Of a stretch of 64,000 nucleotides of DNA, positions 8,598 through 18,531 are shown piece by piece (the stretch's first letter is position 1; every line of letters starts with the position of its first letter). Both the position numbers and the translations under genes were made by a program. The notes under the pieces were generated by a model. The model did not search any database. It was not told the DNA's origin and saw only the letters and a program-made list of their open reading frames with translations. Source of the DNA: Treponema sp. (GTDB lineage: Bacteria > Spirochaetota > Spirochaetia > Treponematales > Breznakiellaceae); NCBI GenBank assembly GCA_031267675.1, contig JAIRYT010000061.1, positions 1-64,000 of the forward strand. The letters are read 5' to 3'.

Positions 8598-9535
8598 TAA
8601 TAGGCTAAAATATCAAACAGATCGATATTTTTAAAATATCCAATATCCCTCTTGTTTTCCAGATCATATATTTTATAAATCAGCGGCGGATCGGTTTTCA
8701 TGCCGCCGCTTAACAATGATTCAAAAAAATATTTTATATTTTTGGCGATATCGTTATTAGTCACACCGTGCAGCAAAAGGTTTTTTCCCATAAACGAATA
8801 CTGATATTTATCACGGGCATATAATAGTATTTTATTTGCGGGTAAACCGGTATCGTCATTTGTCCCTGTATTTAAATCGTAGATATTTATACAGTAGTTT
8901 CCATCGGCCCCCTTTTTTCTGTATATGACTTTGCCAAAAACATTTGAAAACCTATAACTGCGGCTTCCCAGGAACGGATATGAATCGGTTAAACCTGTTT
9001 GCGGGTCTGACCCGGTATAGTTTGCAATACAATATGATTCCGGGTCAAACGATACTAATTTTTGATGCCCGCTGTTCAATTCTATAATCATATTGTCGCT
9101 CCCCAGGTTTACAATGAACAGCTCATTTGTTTCGGGAATGTATTTGAATTTGTAATAACTTTTACTATTTATTTTACAACCGGTATCGATTTTCTTAAGA
9201 AACGTAAAATCGGGAAAAGTATAGATAGTCAGTAAAATCTCCTCCTGTTCACTAAGACCGTAAGAAACCACAACTCTTTTTCCATTAAAAAAGCAGAAGT
9301 CATAATCGCTGTGGTTATTGTTAAACGGATTGGTAATTCCAAACGGCGTTTTTATATCGGCATTATTTTCCACGTCAAAATAGTGCAGCATTTTATCTTT
9401 GTAATTTCTGTATATCAAATAACCTTCCATAGTAACGGTGTTTACTTTTTCTATATCCTCATATCTAACATATTTGACATCATTTTTGCAAGAAAAACAG
9501 GAAACCGCAAAAGCAATTATAATAAATTTTTTCAT
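8594..9535 (-). CDS. Hypothetical lipoprotein
   Basis: A 313-residue predicted lipoprotein: MKKFIIIAFAVSCFSC is a short signal peptide ending in a lipobox Cys. The rest is rich in aromatic residues and short beta-strand-like stretches (YLIYRNYKDKMLHYFDVEN, LLTIYTFPDFTFLKKID), which would suit a propeller or other beta fold, but I recognise no family. It is A+T-richer than the flanking efflux genes, and together with the following small gene opens an accessory island. Convergent with the RND gene, overlapping by 4 bp. Confidence 0.7.
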   Translation of the reverse strand: MKKFIIIAFAVSCFSCKNDVKYVRYEDIEKVNTVTMEGYLIYRNYKDKMLHYFDVENNADIKTPFGITNPFNNNHSDYDFCFFNGKRVVVSYGLSEQEEILLTIYTFPDFTFLKKIDTGCKINSKSYYKFKYIPETNELFIVNLGSDNMIIELNSGHQKLVSFDPESYCIANYTGSDPQTGLTDSYPFLGSRSYRFSNVFGKVIYRKKGADGNYCINIYDLNTGTNDDTGLPANKILLYARDKYQYSFMGKNLLLHGVTNNDIAKNIKYFFESLLSGGMKTDPPLIYKIYDLENKRDIGYFKNIDLFDILAYY

Positions 9536-9555
9536 TCCCCGCCTATTCCATTTGT

Positions 9556-9744
9556 TTAATCTTGATTCAGTATAAAATTACTAAAATTATCAACAACTTC
9601 GCTCTGCTTTACGCCGTACTTTCCCCTCAGGGATTTTAATTTCAGGTTCAGGTTCAGGCTTTCCTGCCCGTATAATTTACAAGCCTGGGTCAAAACCTCG
9701 TTCTTCATCTTTTTTCCAAGATCGTTTATAGGATGAAATTCCAT
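9556..9744 (-). CDS. Small hypothetical protein (62 aa)
   Basis: Short charged protein containing LRGKYGVKQSEVVDNFSNF, helical in appearance. A GGAAGGAAAATAAC ribosome site precedes the ATG and it ends 20 bp before the lipoprotein gene in the same direction. The same frame stays open about 40 codons upstream with no usable start and runs into a 31-bp stretch shared with the IS630 remnant near 40.4 kb, so it could be the tail of a larger broken gene. Function unknown. Confidence 0.45.
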   Translation of the reverse strand: MEFHPINDLGKKMKNEVLTQACKLYGQESLNLNLKLKSLRGKYGVKQSEVVDNFSNFILNQD

Positions 9745-10230
9745 GTTATTTTCCTTCCGGGGGCGGCCTTTTCCGGGGGCATACAGGGCATCATAGCATA
9801 CAGGCTTTATTTTGGCAACATGAAAATCTTCCCATTCGGTTTTTTCGCCTTTCGAACAAGTTGACTACTACCTTGATTGGACTTAAAAAGCATACTTTGG
9901 AATTCAACCACAACGAACACGAAGAACACGAAGGGAACAAAAAAAGGGAGGGTTGACGAAAAAACGATTCATTTTCTCTCCTATCCTCTTCACTTCGTGC
10001 CCTTCGCGTCCTTTGCGGTTAAATTTCTTTTCCTAATCTTTTGGCCTAATCAGCCTGCTACTGTTTCAAAACTTCAATTCTGGGACAGTCTCAAGTTGTA
10101 TTGGTTTCCGCCTGAAATATATTGAAAACAAACGAAATACATAGAATATCATACCAAATACAGTAAAATAACGCAAATGACGGCAAACAGCGCGGGCTTG
10201 AACTTATACAGGGATTATTGCGGAATTTTC
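9745..10230. repeat. Intergenic region with dispersed CACGAA-type repeat
   Basis: No convincing gene. Positions about 9904-10035 hold a divergent pair of arms, ACCACAACGAACACGAAG at the left and CTTCGTGCCCTTCGCGTCC...GGTTAAATTTC at the right, resembling the dispersed intergenic repeats elsewhere in the window. Around 9835-9865 is a stretch shared with the IS630 remnant region (40406-40437). Confidence 0.5.
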
Positions 10231-10259
10231 TTGACAGTAATAACCAAAGATGGTATACC
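10231..10259 (+). promoter_or_regulatory. Promoter of alpha/beta-hydrolase lipoprotein (leaderless geometry)
   Basis: TTGACA (10231-10236), 17-bp spacer, TATACC (10254-10259), then only 6 nt to the ATG at 10266. There is no separate ribosome site at a normal distance, so transcription would start at or next to the start codon. Confidence 0.6.
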
Positions 10260-10265
10260 GGTAGG

Positions 10266-11234
10266 ATGTCCAGACGAAAAAACAACGTAATTATATTTAC
10301 TGTCATTTTTACCAGCATTATTCTGGTTTTTTCTTGTAAAACTACCAGCCTATTTGACTATAAAAACCCATATCCTAACATGGAAACGGTATACTATGGA
10401 GACAGCCATGCTTATGTATTTAGAAATAATGCTTCCGATAAATTGTTAATTATTCTTGAAAGCATTGGGTGGGAATCTACTTTAGGTATTCAAACTAACG
10501 AAGGGTGGCCAATTGTCGGTGTTGGCGGACTTTTGCTTCCCGTTTTGAGTGACAGCCATTCAATTGTGATACTGGAAAAGCTTAAGCGCCAGAGCGGCAA
10601 AAATTATTATGAGGATATGGAAGACAGGGCAAACTATACGGCCGGAAACTTGATTGACTGTTATGTAGAAAGTATTAACGGCTATCTGGCGGAAAATACA
10701 TTTTCATCGGTTGTTATTGCCGGATTTTCCGAGGGCGCCTGTTTGCTGCCCCTGGTATATGAAAGAATAAACGATAAAGACAGGGTAAAAGCGCTTGTTT
10801 CAATGGGTTACGGCGGTTTTTCAATGTATGAATCTTATAATACATGGAGTTTGAGGCAGAATACGCTGCCGGAGGAAAAAATGAATTTTCAATACATTAT
10901 GGAGATTTATAAACCCGGCGATGATGATTATCCTGATTCATATACCGAAGATGTATTAGGCATGACCTACCGGTGGTTTAACAGTTTTATACATATTAAA
11001 CCTTTTGAGTATTATAGTAACATAAATATCCCTGTGCTGTTTATTCATGGAGAATATGATTCTAATGTACCTGCTGAATCAACCGCATATATTCAGGAAA
11101 ATCTGCCTGAAAAGCCGTTTTCTTATAAATATTTCCCCTGGGAACACGCGCCGAAGGAGAAAGACGATATAATTGTATTTAGAAAGGAACTGGTTGAATG
11201 GATAATGGAGATAGATAAGCAGCCTGACTTATGA
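10266..11234 (+). CDS. Alpha/beta-hydrolase lipoprotein (copy 1)
   Basis: A 322-residue lipoprotein: a signal peptide ending LVFSC, then an alpha/beta-hydrolase-like domain. The nucleophile elbow is AGFSEGA, the acid is probably the Asp in GEYDSNVP and the base the His in PWEHAP near the C-terminus, as in peptidase- or esterase-like hydrolases. The start was chosen at the ATG 6 nt after the -10 box; the longer frame upstream has no support. Its closest visible relative is the gene two positions downstream, so this is a local duplication. The substrate is unknown; outer-membrane or periplasmic face is likely. Confidence 0.75.
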   Translation: MSRRKNNVIIFTVIFTSIILVFSCKTTSLFDYKNPYPNMETVYYGDSHAYVFRNNASDKLLIILESIGWESTLGIQTNEGWPIVGVGGLLLPVLSDSHSIVILEKLKRQSGKNYYEDMEDRANYTAGNLIDCYVESINGYLAENTFSSVVIAGFSEGACLLPLVYERINDKDRVKALVSMGYGGFSMYESYNTWSLRQNTLPEEKMNFQYIMEIYKPGDDDYPDSYTEDVLGMTYRWFNSFIHIKPFEYYSNINIPVLFIHGEYDSNVPAESTAYIQENLPEKPFSYKYFPWEHAPKEKDDIIVFRKELVEWIMEIDKQPDL

Positions 11235-11830
11235 AGAAGATATTTGTTATATTATTTTTAGTTTTTCAACTTGGTACGTTGTACACACAGGAAAGTGAAG
11301 TTAAAATAAGCATGGGCATATTGGGCTATAGTTTTGATTTCAATAGAAATTTTACCGACGGATATGTATACGGACGTATCGGGAGTTTTATTTATCAATC
11401 AGGATTTGGTTTGGGGGTAACAATATCACCTTTAGTCTTCTATTACCAGGCCGGTAATGACAAGTTGTCATTAACTTTTGCAAATATGGCTGTTGATTAT
11501 AATGTCCTTAATACAATAAACAAATCTTTTATTTTAGGGCCGTTTGTTTCTGTAAACGCGTTAAAATACGGAGAACCGGCATTCTTGGAATTTCGCTCGG
11601 GCCTTAGATTTTCATTGCGCGGCCTCTTTGAGGAAAACAGCATATTGTATAATGAGTTTTTTATTATTGAAGCAGGATACCGGTATAATAAAAATGATAA
11701 ACATGGATTTTTTGCGACAATAGGAATTGATCTGTTCCTGGGCCTTTTTGCTATTGGTTCCGCAAAAATGAGTGAAACCTTTCCGGATAACCATACAGAT
11801 CCATATGCTCCATACCCAAAAAGGAAATAA
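11231..11830 (+). CDS. Hypothetical exported protein, possible small outer-membrane barrel
   Basis: A 199-residue protein with a cleavable-type signal (MKKIFVILFLVFQLGTLYTQ) and alternating polar/aromatic strands (GYVYGRIGSFIYQSGFGLGVTISPLVFYY, GFFATIGIDLFLGLFAIG), suggestive of a small beta-barrel. Starts 4 bp inside the end of the first hydrolase lipoprotein gene and ends 7 bp before the second, so the three form one transcription unit. No family recognised. Confidence 0.65.
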   Translation: MKKIFVILFLVFQLGTLYTQESEVKISMGILGYSFDFNRNFTDGYVYGRIGSFIYQSGFGLGVTISPLVFYYQAGNDKLSLTFANMAVDYNVLNTINKSFILGPFVSVNALKYGEPAFLEFRSGLRFSLRGLFEENSILYNEFFIIEAGYRYNKNDKHGFFATIGIDLFLGLFAIGSAKMSETFPDNHTDPYAPYPKRK

Positions 11831-11837
11831 ATATTAG

Positions 11838-12776
11838 ATGAAACGGAAAAGCATAGCAGCTTTTATTATTTTTACCCTGGCTTTTTCCTGTAAAACCATT
11901 GAAGTAGTTAATCGAAAAAACCCGTATCCTAACATGGAGACCGTACATTACGGAAACAGCGCCGCGTATGTATTTAAAAACGATGCCTCCGGTAAACTGT
12001 TGATTGTCATCGAAGGAAGCGGATGGGAATCTGTTCTTGGCATTCAAACCGAGGACGGGTGGCACAATATCGGTTGCGGCGGACTTTTGCTTCCCGTTTT
12101 GGGCGGTAACTATTCAATTATGATACCGGAAAAGCTTAAGCGCCAACCCGGCCAAAATTATATGGCCGATATGGAAGACAGGGCAAACTATACGGCCGGA
12201 AACTTGATTGATTGTTATGTAGAAAGTATTAACGGCTATCTGGCGGAACATTCATTTTCATCGGTTGTTATTGCCGGATTTTCCGAAGGAGCTTGCCTGC
12301 TGCCCCTGGTATATGAAAGAATAAACGATAAAGCCGGGGTAAAAGCGCTTGTTTCAATGGGTTTTGGCGGTTTTTCATGGTATGAATCTGTTTATATGTT
12401 AAGCCTGAGGCAGGATTTCCCGGCAGAATATATAAAGATGAATCAATATTTTGTGGAAATGTATAAGCCCGGCAAGGACAGCTATCCTGATTCATACAAA
12501 GAACATGTATATGCCATTTCCTACCGGTGGTTTAACAGTATTAAAGACATAAAGCCCTTTGAATATTATAAAAACATAACCATTCCGGTATTGTTTATTC
12601 ACGGCGACAATGATTATAATATTCCCGTTGAATCAACAAGATATATTCAGGAAAATCTGCCTGAAAAACCATTCACCTATAAGTATTTTCCATGGGATCA
12701 CCAGCCAAGAGAAGACAGGGATTTTATTCAATGGAGAAAAGAAATAGCCGAATGGATTATAAGTATAGACGAGTGA
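11838..12776 (+). CDS. Alpha/beta-hydrolase lipoprotein (copy 2)
   Basis: A 312-residue paralogue of the gene at 10266, near-identical over long blocks (DRANYTAGNLIDCYVESINGY, FSSVVIAGFSEGACLLPLVY). Lipobox LAFSC, nucleophile Ser in GFSEGA, acid Asp in HGDNDYNIP, catalytic His in PWDHQPRE. Differences cluster in the segments just after the nucleophile strand, where substrate specificity would lie. Arranged hydrolase - barrel-like protein - hydrolase in one operon, so the duplication carried or spared the middle gene. Confidence 0.75.
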   Translation: MKRKSIAAFIIFTLAFSCKTIEVVNRKNPYPNMETVHYGNSAAYVFKNDASGKLLIVIEGSGWESVLGIQTEDGWHNIGCGGLLLPVLGGNYSIMIPEKLKRQPGQNYMADMEDRANYTAGNLIDCYVESINGYLAEHSFSSVVIAGFSEGACLLPLVYERINDKAGVKALVSMGFGGFSWYESVYMLSLRQDFPAEYIKMNQYFVEMYKPGKDSYPDSYKEHVYAISYRWFNSIKDIKPFEYYKNITIPVLFIHGDNDYNIPVESTRYIQENLPEKPFTYKYFPWDHQPREDRDFIQWRKEIAEWIISIDE

Positions 12777-13455
12777 CGTGTATATATAACGCGATACTAT
12801 CAATTTCTTTAATTTCCATAATAATTTCACAATTTTTTAGTCGCTCCATACCATCCCCGCCTGTATTAATAACTCATGTTACGTAACCAAAGAAATTTCA
12901 CCACTAACCACACGAAAAGCGAACTTTTTGCCGGAAATTCCAGGGTATTCGTGATGTTGGTGTGGTATTTGTGGTAAATTCTCTTTTCATTTTAAAAGCC
13001 TTGCGTAAGGTGAGTTAATAACTCATATTACATAGACCCGGGAAATTTAACCGCTGCGGAAAGCGAACTTTTTATCAAAAATTCCGGGTTCATTATTGTT
13101 CCTCCCTGGCGGATGGTTTAAGGCTGGTTTCGCGCAAACCATGCCGTATTGTAGCGGAATTTTGGCGGTATCAACAAGGCGTCGCAAAGACTCTGCCCGT
13201 GAAATTTCCGGTTTTCCGCCGTTTTCCCGCTTTTCCCGGTTGTTTTGCCGTTTCCGGTTGTTTTTGCCCAAAAAATCCCCCTCCCCCTTTTTTTCGTTTT
13301 CGTTCGTGGTAAATTTCCAGTCTGCGCAGAGCCGGCGGCGGTTTACCCGGAAATTCAGGGGTCGTTCGTGATGTCGTGGCCGGTAAATTCTCTTTTGGTT
13401 CGCCCAAAAAGTACGTTTTGTCTTTTTGGGTGTATTTTTTCCTGGATATGAATTT
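12777..13455. repeat. Gene-poor stretch with several dispersed intergenic repeats
   Basis: No supported gene. It contains at least three partial copies of the repeat family: 12893-12985 (GAACTTTTTGCCGGAAATTC, then TTCGTGATGTTGGTGTGGT and GGTAAATTCTCTTTT), 13035-13095 (shorter, diverged), and 13300-13395 (CCCGGAAATTCAGGGGTCG, TTCGTGATGTCGTGG, GGTAAATTCTCTTTT). A GAGTTAATAACTCAT palindrome occurs near 13010 and a similar AATAACTCATGTTACGTA near 12868. Confidence 0.6.
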
Positions 13456-13467
13456 TATTATGGGTGT

Positions 13468-13668
13468 ATGAGTTATCACGAAAAAAGATTTAGGCTGCGG
13501 GACGGTTACCGGCTGTTGTCAGAGGAGCAGCGTTCGGAGATCCTGGGGATGGCCGAAGCGCTTTACTTTTGCCAGATAGACGAAAAAATCGCCAGGGCAA
13601 AGCGAAAGATCCCGTCCGCATTCGCAAAGCGCCGCCGCAGGCCCCGATCGGCGGGATTTATCCGGTAG
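13468..13668 (+). CDS. Small basic hypothetical protein (66 aa)
   Basis: Contains LSEEQRSEILGMAEALYFCQ, which resembles the short helical tail often found after XRE-type helix-turn-helix domains, and ends in a strongly basic stretch (AKRRRRPRSAG). A -10-like TATTAT sits exactly 6 nt before the ATG and no ribosome site is visible, the same layout as other leaderless candidates here. Convergent with and overlapping the XRE regulator by 11 bp. It may be an accessory to that regulator (inference). Confidence 0.45.
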   Translation: MSYHEKRFRLRDGYRLLSEEQRSEILGMAEALYFCQIDEKIARAKRKIPSAFAKRRRRPRSAGFIR

Positions 13669-14014
13669 CGTCCGGCGGATGCTTCCCTCCCTGCATTTTT
13701 AACAGCCCGTTGATCTGGTCAATCAGATACTCCTGGTACTTTGGCTGGAGCGTGTCGTAGAGGGCTACCAGTTTGGTGTATCGGGTGTCCCGGTCGTCGG
13801 TAAACATGGACCCTTCTCCGGAACGGAGCCACGTGTCATTTACGTTAAAGGAGTCGCAGATCAGTTTGATTGTCCGGCCGTTTACGATGCGCTTTTCTGT
13901 TTCAATGCACGCAAGCTGCCCCGAGGAAACGGTGATTATGGCGGAAAACTCATTTTGGGTGAGTCTTAGCTCTTTTCTGAGTTTTTTGATTCTTTGGCCT
14001 ATAGTGTCATTCAT
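13658..14014 (-). CDS. XRE-family transcriptional regulator
   Basis: A 118-residue DNA-binding protein with an N-terminal Cro/CI-type helix-turn-helix: IGQRIKKLRKELRLTQNEFS, then VSSGQLACIETEKR, and the typical NVNDTWLRSGEG that follows the domain. The C-terminal helix (YQEYLIDQINGLLKMQ) probably dimerises. The ATG lies 6 nt after a good -10 box with no Shine-Dalgarno, so leaderless translation is likely. A palindrome overlapping its -35 box suggests autorepression. Small XRE proteins of this sort are common in accessory islands; the target beyond itself is unknown. Confidence 0.85.
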   Translation of the reverse strand: MNDTIGQRIKKLRKELRLTQNEFSAIITVSSGQLACIETEKRIVNGRTIKLICDSFNVNDTWLRSGEGSMFTDDRDTRYTKLVALYDTLQPKYQEYLIDQINGLLKMQGGKHPPDATG

Positions 14015-14020
14015 GAGTTT

Positions 14021-14054
14021 AATATACCTGATAATACATGACTATTCAAGTCAT
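14021..14054 (-). promoter_or_regulatory. XRE regulator promoter with overlapping palindrome
   Basis: Minus strand: TTGAAT (14044-14049), 17-bp spacer, TATATT (14021-14026), 6 nt, ATG. The palindrome ATGACT-5-AGTCAT (14038-14054) covers the -35 box, the expected place for an autorepressor site. Confidence 0.65.
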
Positions 14055-14151
14055 ATATAAAGTTTCGACCCCTTCGCCCCAAATAAAACCGGACGTATTC
14101 CTTAAGCCTAGCATGTTTTGGCGGAATAGGCAAATTTTATTATACCCTCCC

Positions 14152-14205
14152 TTGACAATCCGCTTTATATGGGGTAGACTTCCAAAACTGCCCCTATATG
14201 TAGGG
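14152..14205 (+). promoter_or_regulatory. nrdJ promoter and downstream palindrome (possible NrdR box)
   Basis: TTGACA (14152-14157), 17-bp spacer, TAGACT (14175-14180). At 14192-14205 lies the palindrome CCCTATATGTAGGG, with a TATAT core like NrdR boxes, just after the expected transcription start. A weaker TATATGGGG-containing sequence about 29 bp upstream overlaps the promoter spacer. NrdR as the binder is inference. Confidence 0.5.
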
Positions 14206-14224
14206 TATGATAATTGAGGAGCCA

Positions 14225-17200
14225 ATGAAAATTCAGCGTTATTTTACCAGTCCCGGACAGGGGCCCTATCAGGGGATTGTCTGGGAAAAGCGGCGGAGCG
14301 AGATACGGAACCCCGACGGCAAAACAATTTTTAGCGAGGAAACGCTTATTGTTCCCCGCGCCTGGAGCCAGATTGCCGGGGATATTTTGGCCCAAAAGTA
14401 TTTTCGCAAGGCCGGCGTGCCCGCCGAAAAGGCCGGCGACTGGCAGCGCTGGCTTCCTCCTCTGGAAGCGTCCGATATATTCCCCCTTCCCGGCGACGGC
14501 GCAGAGCATGACGCCCGTCAGGTTTTTCACCGTCTGGCGCTTACCTGGCTCCAGTGGGGAACGGGCAAAAATTTCTTTGACGATGAAGACGATAAAAAGG
14601 CGTTTTATGACGAAACCTGTTTTATGCTCGCCCGCCAGATGGGGGCGCCCAATTCGCCCCAGTGGTTTAACACCGGCCTGTACAATGTGTACGGCATTGA
14701 CGGTCCCGCGCAGGGCCATTACTACTACGACGAGGAACGGCGGCAGACGCTTAAATCCGACTCCGCCTACAAGCGGCCCCAGCCCCACGCGTGCTTTATT
14801 CTTTCGGTAGAGGACGACCTGGTAAACGAGGGCGGAATTATGGATTTGATAACACGCGAAGCGCGGCTCTTTAAATACGGCTCCGGCACCGGATCAAATT
14901 TTTCGCCGCTGCGCGCCGCGCGCGAAAAACTTTCGGGCGGCGGTTTTTCGTCGGGCCTGCTGTCGTTTCTTAAAATCGGCGACCGTTCCGCCTCGGCGAT
15001 AAAAAGCGGCGGCACTACGCGGCGGGCGGCCAAGATGGTAACCCTTGACGCCGATCATCCCGACATTGAAAAATACATTGACTGGAAAGCCGAAGAGGAA
15101 CACAAGGTCGCTTCCATGGTAACCGGCTCCCTTATCATTAAAAAAAATCTGGAAGCGCTCAAAAAAGCGGCGCTCGCCTTCCGGGGTCCCGCCAAAGACG
15201 CGTTTGCGGTTGAAAAAAACCACGAACTTGCCGAAGCGCTCCGGGCTGCGCTTAAAGAAAAGGTGCCGCCGTCCTATCTGTACCAGCTGCTTCGCCGCCT
15301 TGAGCAGGGGGAGCGCGACATTGACCTGGCCGTGTTTTCAACCGCCTGGGATGACGAAGCGTATAATACCGTTTCGGGCCAGTCGAGCAACAACAGCGTC
15401 CGCGTGACCGATGATTTTATGAAGGCGGTCGAAGCCGGCAAAGACTGGGATTTACGGGAGCGTAATTCCCGCGAAGTACGCAGCATCAAGGCCCGTTCCC
15501 TGTGGACGGCGATGGCCCGTTCGGCGTGGCAGTGCGCCGATCCCGGCATACAGTACCATACGACGATTAACGACTGGCATACCTGCCCCGCGGGCGGCGA
15601 GATTCGCGCAAGCAATCCCTGCAGCGAGTATATGTTTCTTGATGATACGGCCTGTAATCTTGCGTCAATTAATCTGGGCCGGTTTTACGACCGGGCGAAA
15701 AAAACCTTTGATATAAAAGGCTATCTGCACGCGATTGATATATGGACCATGATTCTGGAAATCTCGGTGGTTATGGCGCAGTTCCCTTCTCCCCGTATTG
15801 CCGAGCTGTCCTTTAAATACCGGACGCTGGGGCTTGGTTTCGCCAATCTGGGGAGCCTTCTTATGGTGATGGGGCTGGCCTATGATTCGGGGGAAGGCCG
15901 CGCGGTGGCGGCGTCCCTTTCGGCGATTTTAACCGGCGAGGCCTACGCTCAGTCCGCGCGCATGGCGGTCTCGCAGGGACCCTTTGCCGCGTACGGCGAA
16001 AACCGCGCGGCCATGCTTAAGGTTATCCGCAACCACCGCCGCGCCGCGTACCGGGCGGATGACGGGGAATACGAGGATATTCACATTATTCCCCCGGGAA
16101 TTGACGAGGCAAAAGCGCCGGGGCCCCTGCTCGAAGCGGCGCGCAGGGCCTGGGACAGCGCGCTGGAACTGGGCGAGGCGCACGGATACCGCAACGCCCA
16201 GGTGAGCGCCGTCGCCCCGACAGGAACCATTGGATTGCTGATGGACTGCGACACCACCGGCGTCGAACCTGATTTCGCGCTGGTAAAATTTAAAAAACTC
16301 GCCGGAGGCGGCTATTTTAAAATCATCAACCAATCGGTGCCCCCCGCGCTTGAAGCGCTCGGGTATAAAAAAAACGAAATAGCCGAAATTATTAATTACG
16401 CGACCGGTCATAAAACAGTACGGTCCGGCGGCGGCGCGCCCGCAATCAATCACGAAAGCCTAAAGGCAAAAGGCTTTACCGGCGAAGCGCTTGATATTCT
16501 GGAAAAAGAAATCGCCAACGCCGTTTCGCTGGAAGGAGTTTTTAATCCCTGGGTATTGGGAAAGGACTTTGTCGAAAAAACACTCGCTATTCCCGCGTCG
16601 GCGTGGACGGCGAATTTTAGCCTGTTACAGCGGCTGGGTTTTAGCGATGGGGAAATTGCCGAAACAGAACGGTACGCCTGCGGAACCATGGGCCTGGAAG
16701 GGGCGCCCTTTTTAAAAGCGGAACACCAGGCTGTCTTTGACACGGCGACCCCGTCGGGAAAAAACGGAACTCGTTCCATTTCATGGAAGGCCCATATCGC
16801 GATGATGGCGGCCGTACAGCCCTTTGTTTCCGGCGCGATCAGCAAGACCATTAATATGCCCAACCAGGTGGATTACGGGGATGTAAAAGGCGCATACGAG
16901 CTGGCGTGGAAAAGCGCCCTTAAAGCGGTCGCCCTGTACCGCGACGGATCAAAATTATCGCAGCCGCTTTCCGCCTTTGCGCCGGGGACCGATCCGCTGG
17001 CCGACACGATCATCGCCCTGCAAAACGATCTGGACGCGCCGCCCCCCCCGGAGGTCCGCCACCGCCGCAGTCTGCCAAACCGCCGTTCCGGTTACACGCA
17101 AAAGGCAAAAATCGGCGGACACTCAATATTTATCCGTACCGGCGAATATTCCAGCGGCAGGCTTGGCGAAATTTTTTTGGACATGCACAAAGAAGGCGCC

Positions 17201-17662
17201 GCGTTCCGGAGCCTTCTTAACAGCTTTGCCATCGCCGTTTCGCTCGGTCTGCAATACGGAGTGCCGCTGGAAGAATACGTGGACGCGTTTACCTTTAGCC
17301 GCTTTGAACCAAACGGAATGGTACAGGGCCATGACTATGTAAAAATGGCTACCAGCGTAATCGATTATATTTTTCGCGATCTCGCGATCAGCTATCTTGA
17401 GCGCGGCGATCTTGCCCAGGTAAAGCCGGAAGATCTTTTATCGACCGGGACAAAAGACAGCGTCAAACCCGCGAAAAGCCCGGTACGGCACAAACCCGCA
17501 CAGACACACCCGGCGGCGCAGGAAGCGGAGCGGGAGGCGGCGCAGGCGCGGATCAAAGGGTACGAAGGCGATCCCTGCCCCGGCTGCGGTTCATTTACGC
17601 TGGTGCGGAACGGCACCTGTATGAAGTGCGATACCTGCGGGGGGACAACCGGATGCAGTTAG
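14225..17662 (+). CDS. nrdJ: Adenosylcobalamin-dependent ribonucleotide reductase (class II)
   Basis: A 1145-residue single-chain reductase making deoxyribonucleotides with adenosylcobalamin, so independent of oxygen. Family features: [15 protein letters not shown], the active-site motif [29 protein letters not shown], and the phosphate-binding region [13 protein letters not shown]. The C-terminus ends in a Cys-rich tail (CPGCG...CMKCDTCGG...GCS) typical of long NrdJ enzymes, where it is thought to shuttle reducing equivalents or bind zinc. GAGGAG lies 5 nt before the chosen ATG; an in-frame ATG six codons upstream lacks one. B12 uptake or synthesis must be encoded elsewhere. Confidence 0.96.
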   Translation: MKIQRYFTSPGQGPYQGIVWEKRRSEIRNPDGKTIFSEETLIVPRAWSQIAGDILAQKYFRKAGVPAEKAGDWQRWLPPLEASDIFPLPGDGAEHDARQVFHRLALTWLQWGTGKNFFDDEDDKKAFYDETCFMLARQMGAPNSPQWFNTGLYNVYGIDGPAQGHYYYDEERRQTLKSDSAYKRPQPHACFILSVEDDLVNEGGIMDLITREARLFKYGSGTGSNFSPLRAAREKLSGGGFSSGLLSFLKIGDRSASAIKSGGTTRRAAKMVTLDADHPDIEKYIDWKAEEEHKVASMVTGSLIIKKNLEALKKAALAFRGPAKDAFAVEKNHELAEALRAALKEKVPPSYLYQLLRRLEQGERDIDLAVFSTAWDDEAYNTVSGQSSNNSVRVTDDFMKAVEAGKDWDLRERNSREVRSIKARSLWTAMARSAWQCADPGIQYHTTINDWHTCPAGGEIRASNPCSEYMFLDDTACNLASINLGRFYDRAKKTFDIKGYLHAIDIWTMILEISVVMAQFPSPRIAELSFKYRTLGLGFANLGSLLMVMGLAYDSGEGRAVAASLSAILTGEAYAQSARMAVSQGPFAAYGENRAAMLKVIRNHRRAAYRADDGEYEDIHIIPPGIDEAKAPGPLLEAARRAWDSALELGEAHGYRNAQVSAVAPTGTIGLLMDCDTTGVEPDFALVKFKKLAGGGYFKIINQSVPPALEALGYKKNEIAEIINYATGHKTVRSGGGAPAINHESLKAKGFTGEALDILEKEIANAVSLEGVFNPWVLGKDFVEKTLAIPASAWTANFSLLQRLGFSDGEIAETERYACGTMGLEGAPFLKAEHQAVFDTATPSGKNGTRSISWKAHIAMMAAVQPFVSGAISKTINMPNQVDYGDVKGAYELAWKSALKAVALYRDGSKLSQPLSAFAPGTDPLADTIIALQNDLDAPPPPEVRHRRSLPNRRSGYTQKAKIGGHSIFIRTGEYSSGRLGEIFLDMHKEGAAFRSLLNSFAIAVSLGLQYGVPLEEYVDAFTFSRFEPNGMVQGHDYVKMATSVIDYIFRDLAISYLERGDLAQVKPEDLLSTGTKDSVKPAKSPVRHKPAQTHPAAQEAEREAAQARIKGYEGDPCPGCGSFTLVRNGTCMKCDTCGGTTGCS

Positions 17663-17705
17663 CGCGATCTTCCCGGCTGGGGAAAAAAAATGGTACATTG
17701 AAGGC

Positions 17706-18521
17706 GTGATCTGGCTGGAGAATCTGCCCGTCGTACTGCGGGCGCTTGTCGCGACACTCTTTACCTACGCAATGACCGCCGCCGGTTCGGCGACTGTTTT
17801 TTTCTGCGGGAACATTGACCGCAAGGTCCTTGACGGCATGCTTGGTTTTGCCGCCGGCGTAATGATCGCGGCAAGTTTTTTTTCGCTGCTTGCGCCGGCA
17901 ATTGAAATGGCCGACATTCTTTACAAGGCGGGAAAGGGCCTGCCATCCTGGGCCGCGGCGGCGATAGGCTTTGCCTGCGGCGGTGTTTTTCTGCGCCTAA
18001 GCGACCGCCTTGTCCCCCATCTTCATGCGGGAACCAGCCAGGCGGAAGGCGTTAAAACAAACTGGAGCAGATCCATTCTGCTGGTGCTGGCGATAACCAT
18101 TCACAATATCCCCGAAGGGCTTGCGGTCGGCGTGGGTTTTGGCGCGGCGGCGCTTTTGCCCGGCGCGGGAATTACCGCAGCGGTTTCGCTGGCGCTGGGA
18201 ATAGGGCTGCAGAATTTTCCCGAAGGCGCCGCCGTTTCCATTCCGCTGCGCCGCGAAGGCATGAGCCGTCTAAAGAGCTTTTGGATCGGACAGGCGTCGG
18301 GTATCGTAGAGCCAATCGCCGGCGTAGCGGGCGCGGCGCTGGTTCTTTCGATAAGCGCGGCGCTCCCCTATTTACTTGGTTTTGCCGCCGGCGCGATGAT
18401 CTTTGTCGTGGCCGAAGAACTTATCCCCGAGGCGTACCGGGGCGGGAACGATCATATTTCGACGGCGGGAATTATGGCGGGTTTTACCCTCATGATGATT
18501 ATGGATATTGGTTTGGGATAG
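17706..18521 (+). CDS. ZIP-family divalent metal transporter
   Basis: A 271-residue membrane protein of the ZIP family (GufA/ZupT type), moving Zn, Fe or Mn inward. The two signature metal-binding helices are clear: ITIHNIPEGLAVGVGFG and GLQNFPEGAAVSIPL. About eight hydrophobic segments are visible. It starts with GTG, 6 nt after an extended -10 (TGgTACATT) and without a clear ribosome site, so it may be leaderless. Ten bp before adk in the same direction; its substrate may supply the zinc-type adenylate kinase (speculative). Confidence 0.9.
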   Translation: MIWLENLPVVLRALVATLFTYAMTAAGSATVFFCGNIDRKVLDGMLGFAAGVMIAASFFSLLAPAIEMADILYKAGKGLPSWAAAAIGFACGGVFLRLSDRLVPHLHAGTSQAEGVKTNWSRSILLVLAITIHNIPEGLAVGVGFGAAALLPGAGITAAVSLALGIGLQNFPEGAAVSIPLRREGMSRLKSFWIGQASGIVEPIAGVAGAALVLSISAALPYLLGFAAGAMIFVVAEELIPEAYRGGNDHISTAGIMAGFTLMMIMDIGLG

Positions 18522-18531
18522 GAGGATAACG

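Noticed and set aside
17669-17688. TTCCC-GGCT-GGGAA hairpin with adjacent A run after nrdJ as terminator
   Set aside because: The homopolymer is A on the coding strand after the stem, the wrong polarity for terminating the nrdJ transcript, and the stem is short.
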